From the NCBI GenBank assembly GCA_947367415.1, contig CANBEE010000019.1:1-17160 (forward strand): a stretch of DNA of 17,160 nt, in the 5' to 3' direction. Below the pieces are notes generated by a model that saw nothing but the letters and a program-made list of their open reading frames with translations, searched no databases and was not told where the DNA came from. Shown piece after piece: positions 7,522 to 14,780 of the stretch. Positions within the stretch are counted from its first letter, which is position 1; every line of letters begins with the position of its first letter. Both the position numbers and the translations under genes were made by a program. This DNA comes from an uncultured Bacteroidales bacterium (GTDB lineage: Bacteria > Bacteroidota > Bacteroidia > Bacteroidales > Bacteroidaceae).

Positions 7522-8808
7522 TTACTGCTGCTCACGATAAGCCGATGGCGGAGTGCCGTAGAACGACTTGAATACACGGCTGAAATACTGAGCATCAGGA
7601 ATACCCACTTGACCGCAAATCTCTGTAACAGAGAGGTCCGTCGTGCGCAACAATTCCGAAGCACGCTCCATGCGGCACTGACGCAGATAATCATTGGGAG
7701 ATACAGAGGTAATCTCGCGTACTTTGCGGTAGAAGTTGGTACGTCCCATACCAAACTGAGCCGCAATGACATCGACATTCAAATTGGGATTATGCATACG
7801 AGTATGGACGATGCGCTCCAGTTTACGGCAAAACTTCTCGTCCTCCTTGCTCAATACTTTTGGTTCCGAAGATACCTGGGCATCAGTCTCATCAGCAAGA
7901 AGTGGCTCCACAGCAGATTCTGTAGCCAGTTCTACAGGAGACGCTACGTTCACTTCAATAGCGACAGGCTCTATGGTTTGCTCTTCTACAAGTAGTTCTT
8001 CGTGCAGAGACTCCTCCTGAGATTTCTGATTATCCTGTTCCTCAAACCACGCAGCAAAAAGGTCGTTCGGGATTGCCGGACGGCGCTCATTGATAGCATG
8101 CTTGCGAGGACGAGGCGTTACGGGTTGTTCAACTATAGGTGCCTCTATTATAGGTTCTGCTGCATGCGATTCTTCAGCTATAGGTCCATCCGTTATGTGC
8201 TCTACTGCAACAGACTCTTCTACTGCGGGTTCTTCTGCAACAGATTCTTCTACAACAGGTACTTCTGCAACAGGTTCTTCCATGACAGGCTCCTCGGGAA
8301 TGGATTCCTCAGCAACAGGTTCCTCAATAGCTGTATCCTCCACTACTGGCTCCTCTACTAAGGATTCCTCTTCTGCAGATTCTTGAGAGGTTTCCTGTTC
8401 TGAGCACTCTGAAGGCTCTGAATTCTCAGAGTGCTCAGAGTTCTCGGAAAATCCGGATAATTCAGGAAGTTCAGTAACGACCTCAGACTCCTCAGAGGCT
8501 TCCAGCTCATCAGCGCTCTCTGCCACCTCATCTGCTTCGACCTCCGCAATCAGCATTTCCGCAGTAGGTGCCACTATCTGCTCCGCCTTATCGGCCTTAT
8601 GCAGCATACGTGATAAGTTGGCCTCCTCATAGCGCATCATCAGCATCGTTTCACGCAGTTCTGCTACCTCCTTCTTCAGCAAATAGGCCTCACGGCTCTT
8701 CACAACAAGCAACAATACCGCAACAAGCAACAGCACCAACAATACAATACCTACAACAAGCCATGTAGTAGGCAACGAAGCCATCAATATCAAGTTACAA
8801 CCCATCAT
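7522..8808 (-). CDS. Membrane-anchored AraC-family regulator with acidic repeat linker
   Basis: A 428-residue protein with an unusual build. Residues 15-36 form one very hydrophobic helix followed by KSREAYLLKK, which predicts an outside N-terminus and a cytoplasmic C-terminus. Residues about 38-75 look like a coiled coil. Residues about 85-318 are an acidic low-complexity linker with six SEx tripeptides (121-138), sixteen pentapeptides around xEEPV (151-230) and a basic island PRPRKHAINERR (232-243). Residues about 320-425 are an AraC double helix-turn-helix (LNVDVIAAQFGMGRTNFYRK, then LSVTEICGQVGIPDAQYFSR) closely resembling the output domain of Bacteroidetes hybrid two-component sensors. 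No kinase, receiver, ligand-binding or sizeable periplasmic domain is present. It is the second gene of the GH28-GH110-GH2 cluster and probably controls it. How it senses a signal is unknown. The start at 8808 has a second ATG directly after it. Confidence 0.88.
   Translation of the reverse strand: MMGCNLILMASLPTTWLVVGIVLLVLLLVAVLLLVVKSREAYLLKKEVAELRETMLMMRYEEANLSRMLHKADKAEQIVAPTAEMLIAEVEADEVAESADELEASEESEVVTELPELSGFSENSEHSENSEPSECSEQETSQESAEEESLVEEPVVEDTAIEEPVAEESIPEEPVMEEPVAEVPVVEESVAEEPAVEESVAVEHITDGPIAEESHAAEPIIEAPIVEQPVTPRPRKHAINERRPAIPNDLFAAWFEEQDNQKSQEESLHEELLVEEQTIEPVAIEVNVASPVELATESAVEPLLADETDAQVSSEPKVLSKEDEKFCRKLERIVHTRMHNPNLNVDVIAAQFGMGRTNFYRKVREITSVSPNDYLRQCRMERASELLRTTDLSVTEICGQVGIPDAQYFSRVFKSFYGTPPSAYREQQ
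8119..8358 (-). repeat. Sixteen in-frame 15-bp repeats encoding xEEPV pentapeptides
   Basis: Residues 151-230 of the AraC regulator divide without gaps into sixteen five-residue units, such as VEEPV, IEEPV, AEESI, PEEPV, MEEPV, AEVPV, VEESV, AEEPA and VEQPV. Position 2 is usually Glu, position 4 Pro or Ser, and position 5 Val, Ile or Ala. The units towards the C-terminus (AVEHI, TDGPI, AAEPI) have diverged most. Each unit is 15 bases, so gain or loss of units keeps the reading frame. Confidence 0.9.
8395..8448 (-). repeat. Six in-frame 9-bp repeats encoding SEx, with internal inverted repeat
   Basis: Residues 121-138 of the AraC regulator read SEN-SEH-SEN-SEP-SEC-SEQ, six 9-base units. Alternating Ser codons (TCT then TCA) create a perfect 14-bp inverted repeat, 8399-8412 against 8426-8439, with a 13-base spacer. 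The inverted repeat is probably a by-product of the codon repeats. Confidence 0.85.
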
Positions 8809-8829
8809 TCAGAATCCAGAATTCAGAAT
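8809..8829 (-). repeat. Three tandem 7-bp repeats directly before the AraC start codon
   Basis: On the minus strand the bases before the ATG read ATTCTGA-ATTCTGG-ATTCTGA, three 7-base units with one mismatch, preceded by the A/T-rich ATTAATTA. The tract fills most of the 32-base gap between the GH28 stop (8841) and the AraC start (8808), where the ribosome loads. A change in unit number would alter the spacing of the leader. Confidence 0.85.
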
Positions 8830-8840
8830 TAATTAATACT

Positions 8841-10166
8841 TCATTCCACCTTCTCACCGTTTACCTTCACATTCTTCAAGGTAAAATTCTCAACATAGTC
8901 CTTACGTATCTCCGGCTTATCCGAAGCGTTGACCTCTATATCTTCAAACTTGAAGTCCTTGAGGCTATACTGTCTGATATCGCTCTTCACATCAAACACC
9001 ACCTGGCAGTCGAGCTTGATATCGCGCAGCGTAACATTCGAAGAATAAGAATAAGGAATATCTTCGCGGTCCTTGAGATCAAAGAACTGGGTCCAAGGCT
9101 TCACGAAAAGCATGCTCTTCACATTGCCTCTGATGCCCTCCACGGTGATATACTCGTAATTCTGCTCGGTATCGGGGCGCATCTTGAGCCATAGCATACG
9201 GGTAGCATCCTTCACGTCGCAGTTGCGAAGCACGATATTGTGGTTGTGCAGCGATTCGCTACCGCAGGTGAGCATACTATGGCAGAATCCGTAGGTACAG
9301 TCCTCGATGAGGATATTGCGGTTGGGGCCATTGTTCACCTCATCCTTATGTGCCCAAGGTCCCTTACCTCCCTTGAGTGCAATAGCATCGTCATTGACAG
9401 AGAAGTAGCAACCTTTGACATGCACATCGGTACATACGTCGATATCGATAGCATCGCTGCTGGGAGCCTTCACGGGAGCAGCAGGAGCAAAGATATAAAG
9501 GTCAATGAGCTTCACGCGATTACACTGGTAGATATGTGTGGTCCAGAAGGGCGAATTGATGAGGTTGACGCCCTCAAGATGCACATCGTCGCTATTTTGG
9601 ATGAACACCAAGCGAGGACGCATCTCCTCCAGGTTGGTACACTGGCGGTTATATCCACGACGAATCCAGAACTGCTTCCAGTAGCGCAAGCCATTGCCAT
9701 TGATGGTTCCCTTACCAGTCAGACGGAATCCGTCGCAATCGATTGCATTGACGAGCGCTGCAAAGTACTTAAGGTTCTGTCCCTCCATACGAGTATCCAT
9801 CAAGAGGAAATCTCCGATAAAGTCACTGCCCTTGAGCACAGCACCAGGATTAAGGTGCAGGTGTGTACCAGGCTTGAAGAAGAGCGAACCGCTGAGGAAG
9901 GTACCTTCAGGAATCACGATGGTACCACCACCATTGGCTGCAGCTTTATCAATGACAGCCTGTATCTGCTCAGTCTGCAGCAACGTACTGTCACGCACCA
10001 CACCATGCTCTGTAATATCATAGAGCGAGGCTGGCTTCACCTTCTTTGTACGTTTGAACCAATCAGACATTTCAGTACCATCGGGCCAAACATCTTTAGC
10101 CTCTACAGACATACCGCCTACAAGCAGCAGCAAAGTCAGCATCCATTTCATCGGGGACGTTTTCAT
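8841..10166 (-). CDS. GH28 polygalacturonase-like glycoside hydrolase (secreted)
   Basis: A 441-residue exported beta-helix protein of family GH28 and the first gene of the minus-strand cluster. It has a signal peptide (about 1-23, ending SVEA), an N-terminal beta-helix entry (GGGTIVIPEGTF, 79-90) and the family's active-site region: SSDAIDID (Asp238), VNDDAIALKGG (Asp259, Asp260) and CHSMLTCGSE (His296). The usual RIK motif that contacts the uronate carboxylate reads WLK (326-328), so Arg is not conserved there. The usual GHG reads CHS. GH28 enzymes invert at alpha-linked galacturonic acid in pectin (homogalacturonan, rhamnogalacturonan, xylogalacturonan); the exact substrate here is open. 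The first ATG is at 10166; a second at codon 6 would also leave a usable signal peptide. The AraC gene follows after 32 bases. Confidence 0.88.
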   Translation of the reverse strand: MKTSPMKWMLTLLLLVGGMSVEAKDVWPDGTEMSDWFKRTKKVKPASLYDITEHGVVRDSTLLQTEQIQAVIDKAAANGGGTIVIPEGTFLSGSLFFKPGTHLHLNPGAVLKGSDFIGDFLLMDTRMEGQNLKYFAALVNAIDCDGFRLTGKGTINGNGLRYWKQFWIRRGYNRQCTNLEEMRPRLVFIQNSDDVHLEGVNLINSPFWTTHIYQCNRVKLIDLYIFAPAAPVKAPSSDAIDIDVCTDVHVKGCYFSVNDDAIALKGGKGPWAHKDEVNNGPNRNILIEDCTYGFCHSMLTCGSESLHNHNIVLRNCDVKDATRMLWLKMRPDTEQNYEYITVEGIRGNVKSMLFVKPWTQFFDLKDREDIPYSYSSNVTLRDIKLDCQVVFDVKSDIRQYSLKDFKFEDIEVNASDKPEIRKDYVENFTLKNVKVNGEKVE

Positions 10167-10201
10167 AAATCTCAGTTTTTATTGTTTTGCATTTCAACGA
10201 G

Positions 10202-10209
10202 CGAAGATA
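10202..10209 (-). promoter_or_regulatory. Weak -7 candidate for the GH28 operon
   Basis: On the minus strand TATCTTCG differs from the Bacteroidetes -7 pattern TAnnTTTG at one position and lies about 35 bases before the GH28 start. No clear TTG -33 element is found at the expected distance; a run of T lies just upstream. An activator-dependent promoter could lack a good -33 element. Confidence 0.3.
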
Positions 10210-10321
10210 AGCAAAAAAAACGACATTTAACTGTTACAGCCTAAAAAAGTAATCCTAACCCATCATTTAGTTCAGTAGTCGGGTACTTATAAAGCACGCA
10301 GAAAGAGGTGACAAAGACACA

Positions 10322-10346
10322 AAGCCTTTTTCTAAAGAAAAAGCTT
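10322..10346. promoter_or_regulatory. Imperfect stem-loop in the divergent promoter region
   Basis: CTTTTTC (10326-10332) pairs with GAAAAAG (10337-10343) around the loop TAAA. AAG/CTT extends the stem past a single bulged C. It lies just upstream of, and touches, the -33 element of the CotH gene. No T-tract follows it on either strand, so an operator or chance A/T structure is more likely than a terminator. Confidence 0.4.
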
Positions 10347-10375
10347 GGTAGAATCACGATTCGGTTGTATTTTTG
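10345..10375 (+). promoter_or_regulatory. Bacteroidetes-type promoter for the CotH-domain gene
   Basis: TTGG at 10345-10348 is followed after 19 bases by TATTTTTG at 10368-10375, a full match to TAnnTTTG. Transcription would start near 10382, leaving a leader of about 57 bases before the ATG at 10439. The 12-base palindrome GAATC-AC-GATTC (10351-10362) sits between the two elements, where a bound repressor would block polymerase. The remainder of the 272-base intergenic region (10167-10438) shows no gene. Confidence 0.6.
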
Positions 10376-10438
10376 TAGTAATTTCAGGAACTGTTCGAAA
10401 TAAAGCCCAAACAGTTTCTTAGGTAAATATAGAAAGAA

Positions 10439-13400
10439 ATGAAGAGACACCTGTTTAGTTTATTCCTTATGCTGCCGTTGATGCTGCATGCACAACAATG
10501 GATTGACGTTACTGAAGCGTATATACAGAACCCGACTTTTGACAACAGCTTGGCTACGGGCTGGACCTACACCAGCAATGCTTCAAGCCAAAGAGGCGAA
10601 TATGAGGGATGGGAGTTTTGGAACGGTACGTTCAACATATACCAGACAGTCAATGTGCCTAACGGAAAGTACCGCTTGTCAGTGCAGGCTTATTACCGCA
10701 CCACAGACAATGACTGGGCCTACAACAACTACAGCAACGGCACCGAAGAGCTAACAGCCTTCCTCTATGCCAACGAGGCACAAGTGCCTGTAGTGAGTGT
10801 CTATTCAGAACACTTGACAGAGAACTATGCCAACAGCTGTTGGGGCACATACGGCAATGGCTGGGAATACAACTATTATCCTAACGGTATGGTCAGCGGC
10901 GCGTACTGTTTCGAGCGCGGCATGTATAACAATAGTGTAGAAGCCGAAGTTACCGATGGCACTCTGACCATAGGCATCGTCAACGACACCTACATGAACA
11001 GCAACTGGTGCATGATGGACAACTTCAAGCTGGAGTATTACGGGACAGTAACTGCCATTGAAAAGATTACGTTCTCCTCCACCACCCTCTCGCTCATCGA
11101 AGGAGAGACGGCGCAGCTTACTGCCACAATAACACCAGCCAACGCTACTTACCAACGGCTGCAATGGCTGTCCGAAGATGAGTCAATAGCAACCGTTGAT
11201 GCCGAGGGAAAGGTCACTGCCATATCGGAGGGAACGACTACCATTCATGCCATGGCTACGGACGAGAGCGGAGCGATAGCCTCATGCGAGATTACCGTCA
11301 AGCGTTCAGTCCCCACAGCCGAGACGCTTGTCATCAATGAGATACAGTCGGCCAACATAGACATGTTTGTTGACCCATCGTTCAACTACGGTGCTTGGGT
11401 AGAGCTTTACAACCCCACCGACAAGACCGTAAGTCTCAACGGATTGTACATCAGCGACGATGCCGCCGACCTGACCAAATACAACTTAGGCAACAGAGGC
11501 ACACTCCCTGCCAAGGGCTATCGGGTGCTGTGGTTCGACCACTACAGCCACTGGGCGCTTTCGCAAATCAACTTCAAACTCGACTTTGACGGAGGCACCA
11601 TCATCATCAGCAATCGCGACGGCGAGATCATCACCAGCCAAGACTTCCCCATGGCCGTACCACGCACCTCGTATGCTCGCACCACAGATGGAGGCGACAC
11701 ATGGGAACGCACAGCAGAGCCTACTCCCGGCAAGAGCAATGCCACCAGCACCTTCACCGCAGAGCGCTTGGAGGCTCCTGTGGTAGACACCGATGCCAAA
11801 CTCTTCACCGAAAGCTTCTCCATCAAGGTAACCAAGCCCACAGGCAGCATACTGCGATACACCACTGACGGCACCACGCCTACCCTCACCAATGGCAAGA
11901 CCAGCGTAACCGGCAAGTTCACCGTCACAGCTACCACCACCTATCGTTTCCGTCTGTTCCAAACAGGCAAGCTACCCAGCCAGGTAGTCACCCGCTCCTA
12001 TATATATATGGATAGAGACTACACACTGCCTGTAATCTCCGTCGTCACCGACCCCATCAACCTCTACGACGATAGCCTCGGAGTATATGTGAAGGGTGTG
12101 AACGGACGTACGGGCAACGGACAGAGCTCACCCTGCAACTGGAATATGGACTGGGACCGCCCCGTAAACTTCGAGTACATCACGCCCGAGGGCGGCATGG
12201 TGGTAAACCAAGAGGTGGACTTCGCCATGTGTGGCGGATGGAGCCGTGCATGGGCACCCCACTCCTTCAAGCTCAAAGCGGGCAAGATATACGAGGGCAA
12301 CAACTCCATTGACTACCCCTTCTTTGCCAACAAGCCCTACCTGAAGCACAAGACACTACAGATACGCAACGGCGGCAACGACACCGACTGCCGTATCAAG
12401 GACGCTGCCCTGCAGGAAATCGTCCACCGCTCGGGACTGGATGTTGACGGGCAGTCGACCCAGCCTGTCGTGCACTTCATCAACGGAGAATATATAAGTA
12501 TGCTCAACATGCGTGAGCCCAACAACAAGCACTTTGTCTATGCCAACTACGGCATCGACACCGACGAGATGGACCAGTTTGAGATGAGTCCCGACTCGGG
12601 CTACGTGCAGATGGAGGGCGACCGAGAGGCTTTCCTCAAATGGTACGACCTCTCGGCCAATGCCGCCGACGAGGCCACCTATGAGAAGATACGCCACCTG
12701 GTAGACATCGACGAATACATCAACTACATGGCCGTAGAGTTCTACCTCGGCGGCAACGACTGGCCGCAGAACAATATCAAGGGGTTCCGCCCACGCATCG
12801 AAGACGGTAGATTCCGCTTCGTGATGTTCGATCTCGACGGCACCCTTGCGACCACTAGTCCCTTCTACACCTTCGAGGGCAAGCAGAACTACACCTTCGA
12901 CTACATCTACGACCTTGGCGGTCAGCTCACCGAAGAGATTGAACTGGTCACCATCTTCCTCAACATGCTGGAAAACGAATCGTTCCGCAAGCAGTTCATC
13001 GACACCTACTGCCTCGTGGCAGGAAGCGTATTTGAGCCCGAGCGCTGCAACGCCATCATTGATGAGATGGCCGCCCGCATAGCACCGGCACTTGCCTTCG
13101 ACGGACGCTCACCCTATGGTACCGCCAACCAACTGAAAAGCAGCCTTGCCAACCGTCAACACAGTATGATACAAGCGCTTATCGACTACTGGCGCATGGA
13201 ACTCAGTGCCGACATGCAGCAAACCATAAGCATCTCGGCCAACGTTGAAGACGTTTCGCTCCGTGTGAACGACATGGAGATACCCACCGACAGATTCAGC
13301 GGCACGCTGTTTGCCCCCGTCACCTTGAAGGCTGAGCCTAAGGCTGGCTACCGCTTCCTGGGATGGAGCTCAGAGAGCAGCACCGTACAGAGCACGCTCA

Positions 13401-14764
13401 TCAAGAAAGGGAGCAGCTGGAAGTACTATGATAAAGGTTCACTCGACGGTAAGAAGTGGACCTCGGCCACCTACTCCACCACATCCTGGGGCAGTGGCAA
13501 GTCACCGCTCGGCTACTACACTGGCGACAACTACAACAGCCGTGGCTACAACACCACGATTGACTACGGCTCGGATGCCAATGCCAAGCGCCCCACCTAT
13601 TACTTCCGCACGACCTTCAACCTTTCAAGCGCTCCTACGACAGAAGACAAGTTTATCCTCCACTACACCGTGGACGACGGTATGATTGTCTACATCAACG
13701 GCACCGAGGCAGCCCGCTACCTCATGCCCAGCGGTACAGTCAACTATAACACCTACGCAACAAGCCACGCCAGCGGCAATCCCGACCAAGGCACACTTAC
13801 CCTCCCTGCGAAACTGTTCAAGAAGGGCAGCAATACCATTGCCGTGGAGGTACACAACAACAGTGCCAGCTCATCGGACATCTACTTCGATTGCGAACTG
13901 CTCCACAGCACTATCGATGCCTCCAACGCGATTGTGTGTGAGACAGCCGAGTACACCCCATCGGGCAATGCCGACCTGATAGCCCTGTATGAGCCGCTCA
14001 CCGAAGAGGAGCTGGCCGAGAACAGCTGCTACCCCGTACGCATCAATGAAATCAGCGCCGACAACAGCATCTATGTCAACGAATACTATAAGAAGAACGA
14101 CTGGATAGAGCTGTACAACACTACCGACGAACCGATTGACGTAGCAGGCATGTACCTGAGCGACAATCTGGACAAACCCACAAAGTATCAGATTGCAGGA
14201 GATGTCAACAGCGTGATCGAGCCACACGGCTACCTCATCATCTGGGCCGACAAGCTGATGACCTTCACCCAGCTGCACGCCCCCTTCAAGCTCGCAGCAG
14301 AAGGTGGCTACGTCACCCTCACCGATGCTGACTTTACGTGGAGAGATGTCCTCTACTATGAGCCCCACCTCGGCATCGAGTCGGTAGGTCTCTACCCCGA
14401 CGGCAGCAGCGATGTATACGTGATGGCCAAACCAACCATAGCCAAGGCAAACATCATCAACAGCTATGCCGCATGGCTCGAACAGCCGGAGATTCCCTGG
14501 AACGGCCAAAGCATCGATCATGTAGCTACAGACAAGTTACTGTTGAGCCTTACAGAAGACAGGCTCTACATCTACAGCGCAGAGGCTGCAGCTGCTACGG
14601 TAACCGTCTATACACCTACAGGACAGCAATGTGTGAAGGTACCGACCGAACTTGCTGACGGACATGCATGTATCGACCTCAGCACATTGCCTACTGGTAC
14701 CTATATTGTAGCTGTGAGCGACTCGAACGGCAATACAGAGACCTTAAAATTGAGAATAGAATAA
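10439..14764 (+). CDS. T9SS-secreted multidomain protein with CotH kinase-like domain
   Basis: A 1441-residue exported protein. Parts in order: signal peptide (1-19), galactose-binding-like beta-sandwich (about 21-202), Big_2 Ig-like domain (about 206-288), lamin-tail domain (about 293-435), chitobiase C-terminal-like domain (about 443-523), CotH kinase-like domain (about 525-920), InlB-type B-repeat (about 928-980), a second beta-sandwich (about 993-1157), a second lamin-tail domain (about 1197-1342) and a T9SS type A sorting domain (about 1368-1441). CotH landmarks are RNGGND (643-648), INGEYISMLNMRE (681-693), NDWPQNN (773-779) and MFDLDG (796-801), so the metal/ATP-site residues appear to be kept. 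Bacillus CotH phosphorylates spore-coat proteins; what this relative phosphorylates, if anything, is unknown. It is divergent from the GH operon, and fhs follows 16 bases downstream. The tail predicts delivery to the surface or medium. Confidence 0.87.
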   Translation: MKRHLFSLFLMLPLMLHAQQWIDVTEAYIQNPTFDNSLATGWTYTSNASSQRGEYEGWEFWNGTFNIYQTVNVPNGKYRLSVQAYYRTTDNDWAYNNYSNGTEELTAFLYANEAQVPVVSVYSEHLTENYANSCWGTYGNGWEYNYYPNGMVSGAYCFERGMYNNSVEAEVTDGTLTIGIVNDTYMNSNWCMMDNFKLEYYGTVTAIEKITFSSTTLSLIEGETAQLTATITPANATYQRLQWLSEDESIATVDAEGKVTAISEGTTTIHAMATDESGAIASCEITVKRSVPTAETLVINEIQSANIDMFVDPSFNYGAWVELYNPTDKTVSLNGLYISDDAADLTKYNLGNRGTLPAKGYRVLWFDHYSHWALSQINFKLDFDGGTIIISNRDGEIITSQDFPMAVPRTSYARTTDGGDTWERTAEPTPGKSNATSTFTAERLEAPVVDTDAKLFTESFSIKVTKPTGSILRYTTDGTTPTLTNGKTSVTGKFTVTATTTYRFRLFQTGKLPSQVVTRSYIYMDRDYTLPVISVVTDPINLYDDSLGVYVKGVNGRTGNGQSSPCNWNMDWDRPVNFEYITPEGGMVVNQEVDFAMCGGWSRAWAPHSFKLKAGKIYEGNNSIDYPFFANKPYLKHKTLQIRNGGNDTDCRIKDAALQEIVHRSGLDVDGQSTQPVVHFINGEYISMLNMREPNNKHFVYANYGIDTDEMDQFEMSPDSGYVQMEGDREAFLKWYDLSANAADEATYEKIRHLVDIDEYINYMAVEFYLGGNDWPQNNIKGFRPRIEDGRFRFVMFDLDGTLATTSPFYTFEGKQNYTFDYIYDLGGQLTEEIELVTIFLNMLENESFRKQFIDTYCLVAGSVFEPERCNAIIDEMAARIAPALAFDGRSPYGTANQLKSSLANRQHSMIQALIDYWRMELSADMQQTISISANVEDVSLRVNDMEIPTDRFSGTLFAPVTLKAEPKAGYRFLGWSSESSTVQSTLIKKGSSWKYYDKGSLDGKKWTSATYSTTSWGSGKSPLGYYTGDNYNSRGYNTTIDYGSDANAKRPTYYFRTTFNLSSAPTTEDKFILHYTVDDGMIVYINGTEAARYLMPSGTVNYNTYATSHASGNPDQGTLTLPAKLFKKGSNTIAVEVHNNSASSSDIYFDCELLHSTIDASNAIVCETAEYTPSGNADLIALYEPLTEEELAENSCYPVRINEISADNSIYVNEYYKKNDWIELYNTTDEPIDVAGMYLSDNLDKPTKYQIAGDVNSVIEPHGYLIIWADKLMTFTQLHAPFKLAAEGGYVTLTDADFTWRDVLYYEPHLGIESVGLYPDGSSDVYVMAKPTIAKANIINSYAAWLEQPEIPWNGQSIDHVATDKLLLSLTEDRLYIYSAEAAAATVTVYTPTGQQCVKVPTELADGHACIDLSTLPTGTYIVAVSDSNGNTETLKLRIE

Positions 14765-14780
14765 TAAAAATATATACGAT

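Noticed and set aside
8002..8386. CRISPR-like appearance of the repeated tract
   Set aside because: The units are 15 bases with no spacers, stay in the AraC reading frame and encode regular pentapeptides, so it is a coding minisatellite.
8770..8808. MMGC at the regulator N-terminus as a lipoprotein signal
   Set aside because: The Cys at residue 4 precedes the hydrophobic helix rather than following it and has no lipobox, so lipid anchoring is not supported.
9240..10244. 334-codon plus-strand open frame over the GH28 gene
   Set aside because: Antisense to a clear GH28 enzyme with its active-site motifs; the product resembles no known protein and has no plausible domain pattern.
10322..10346. 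A/T stem-loop as a terminator
   Set aside because: No T-run follows it on either strand and it overlaps the promoter of the downstream gene.
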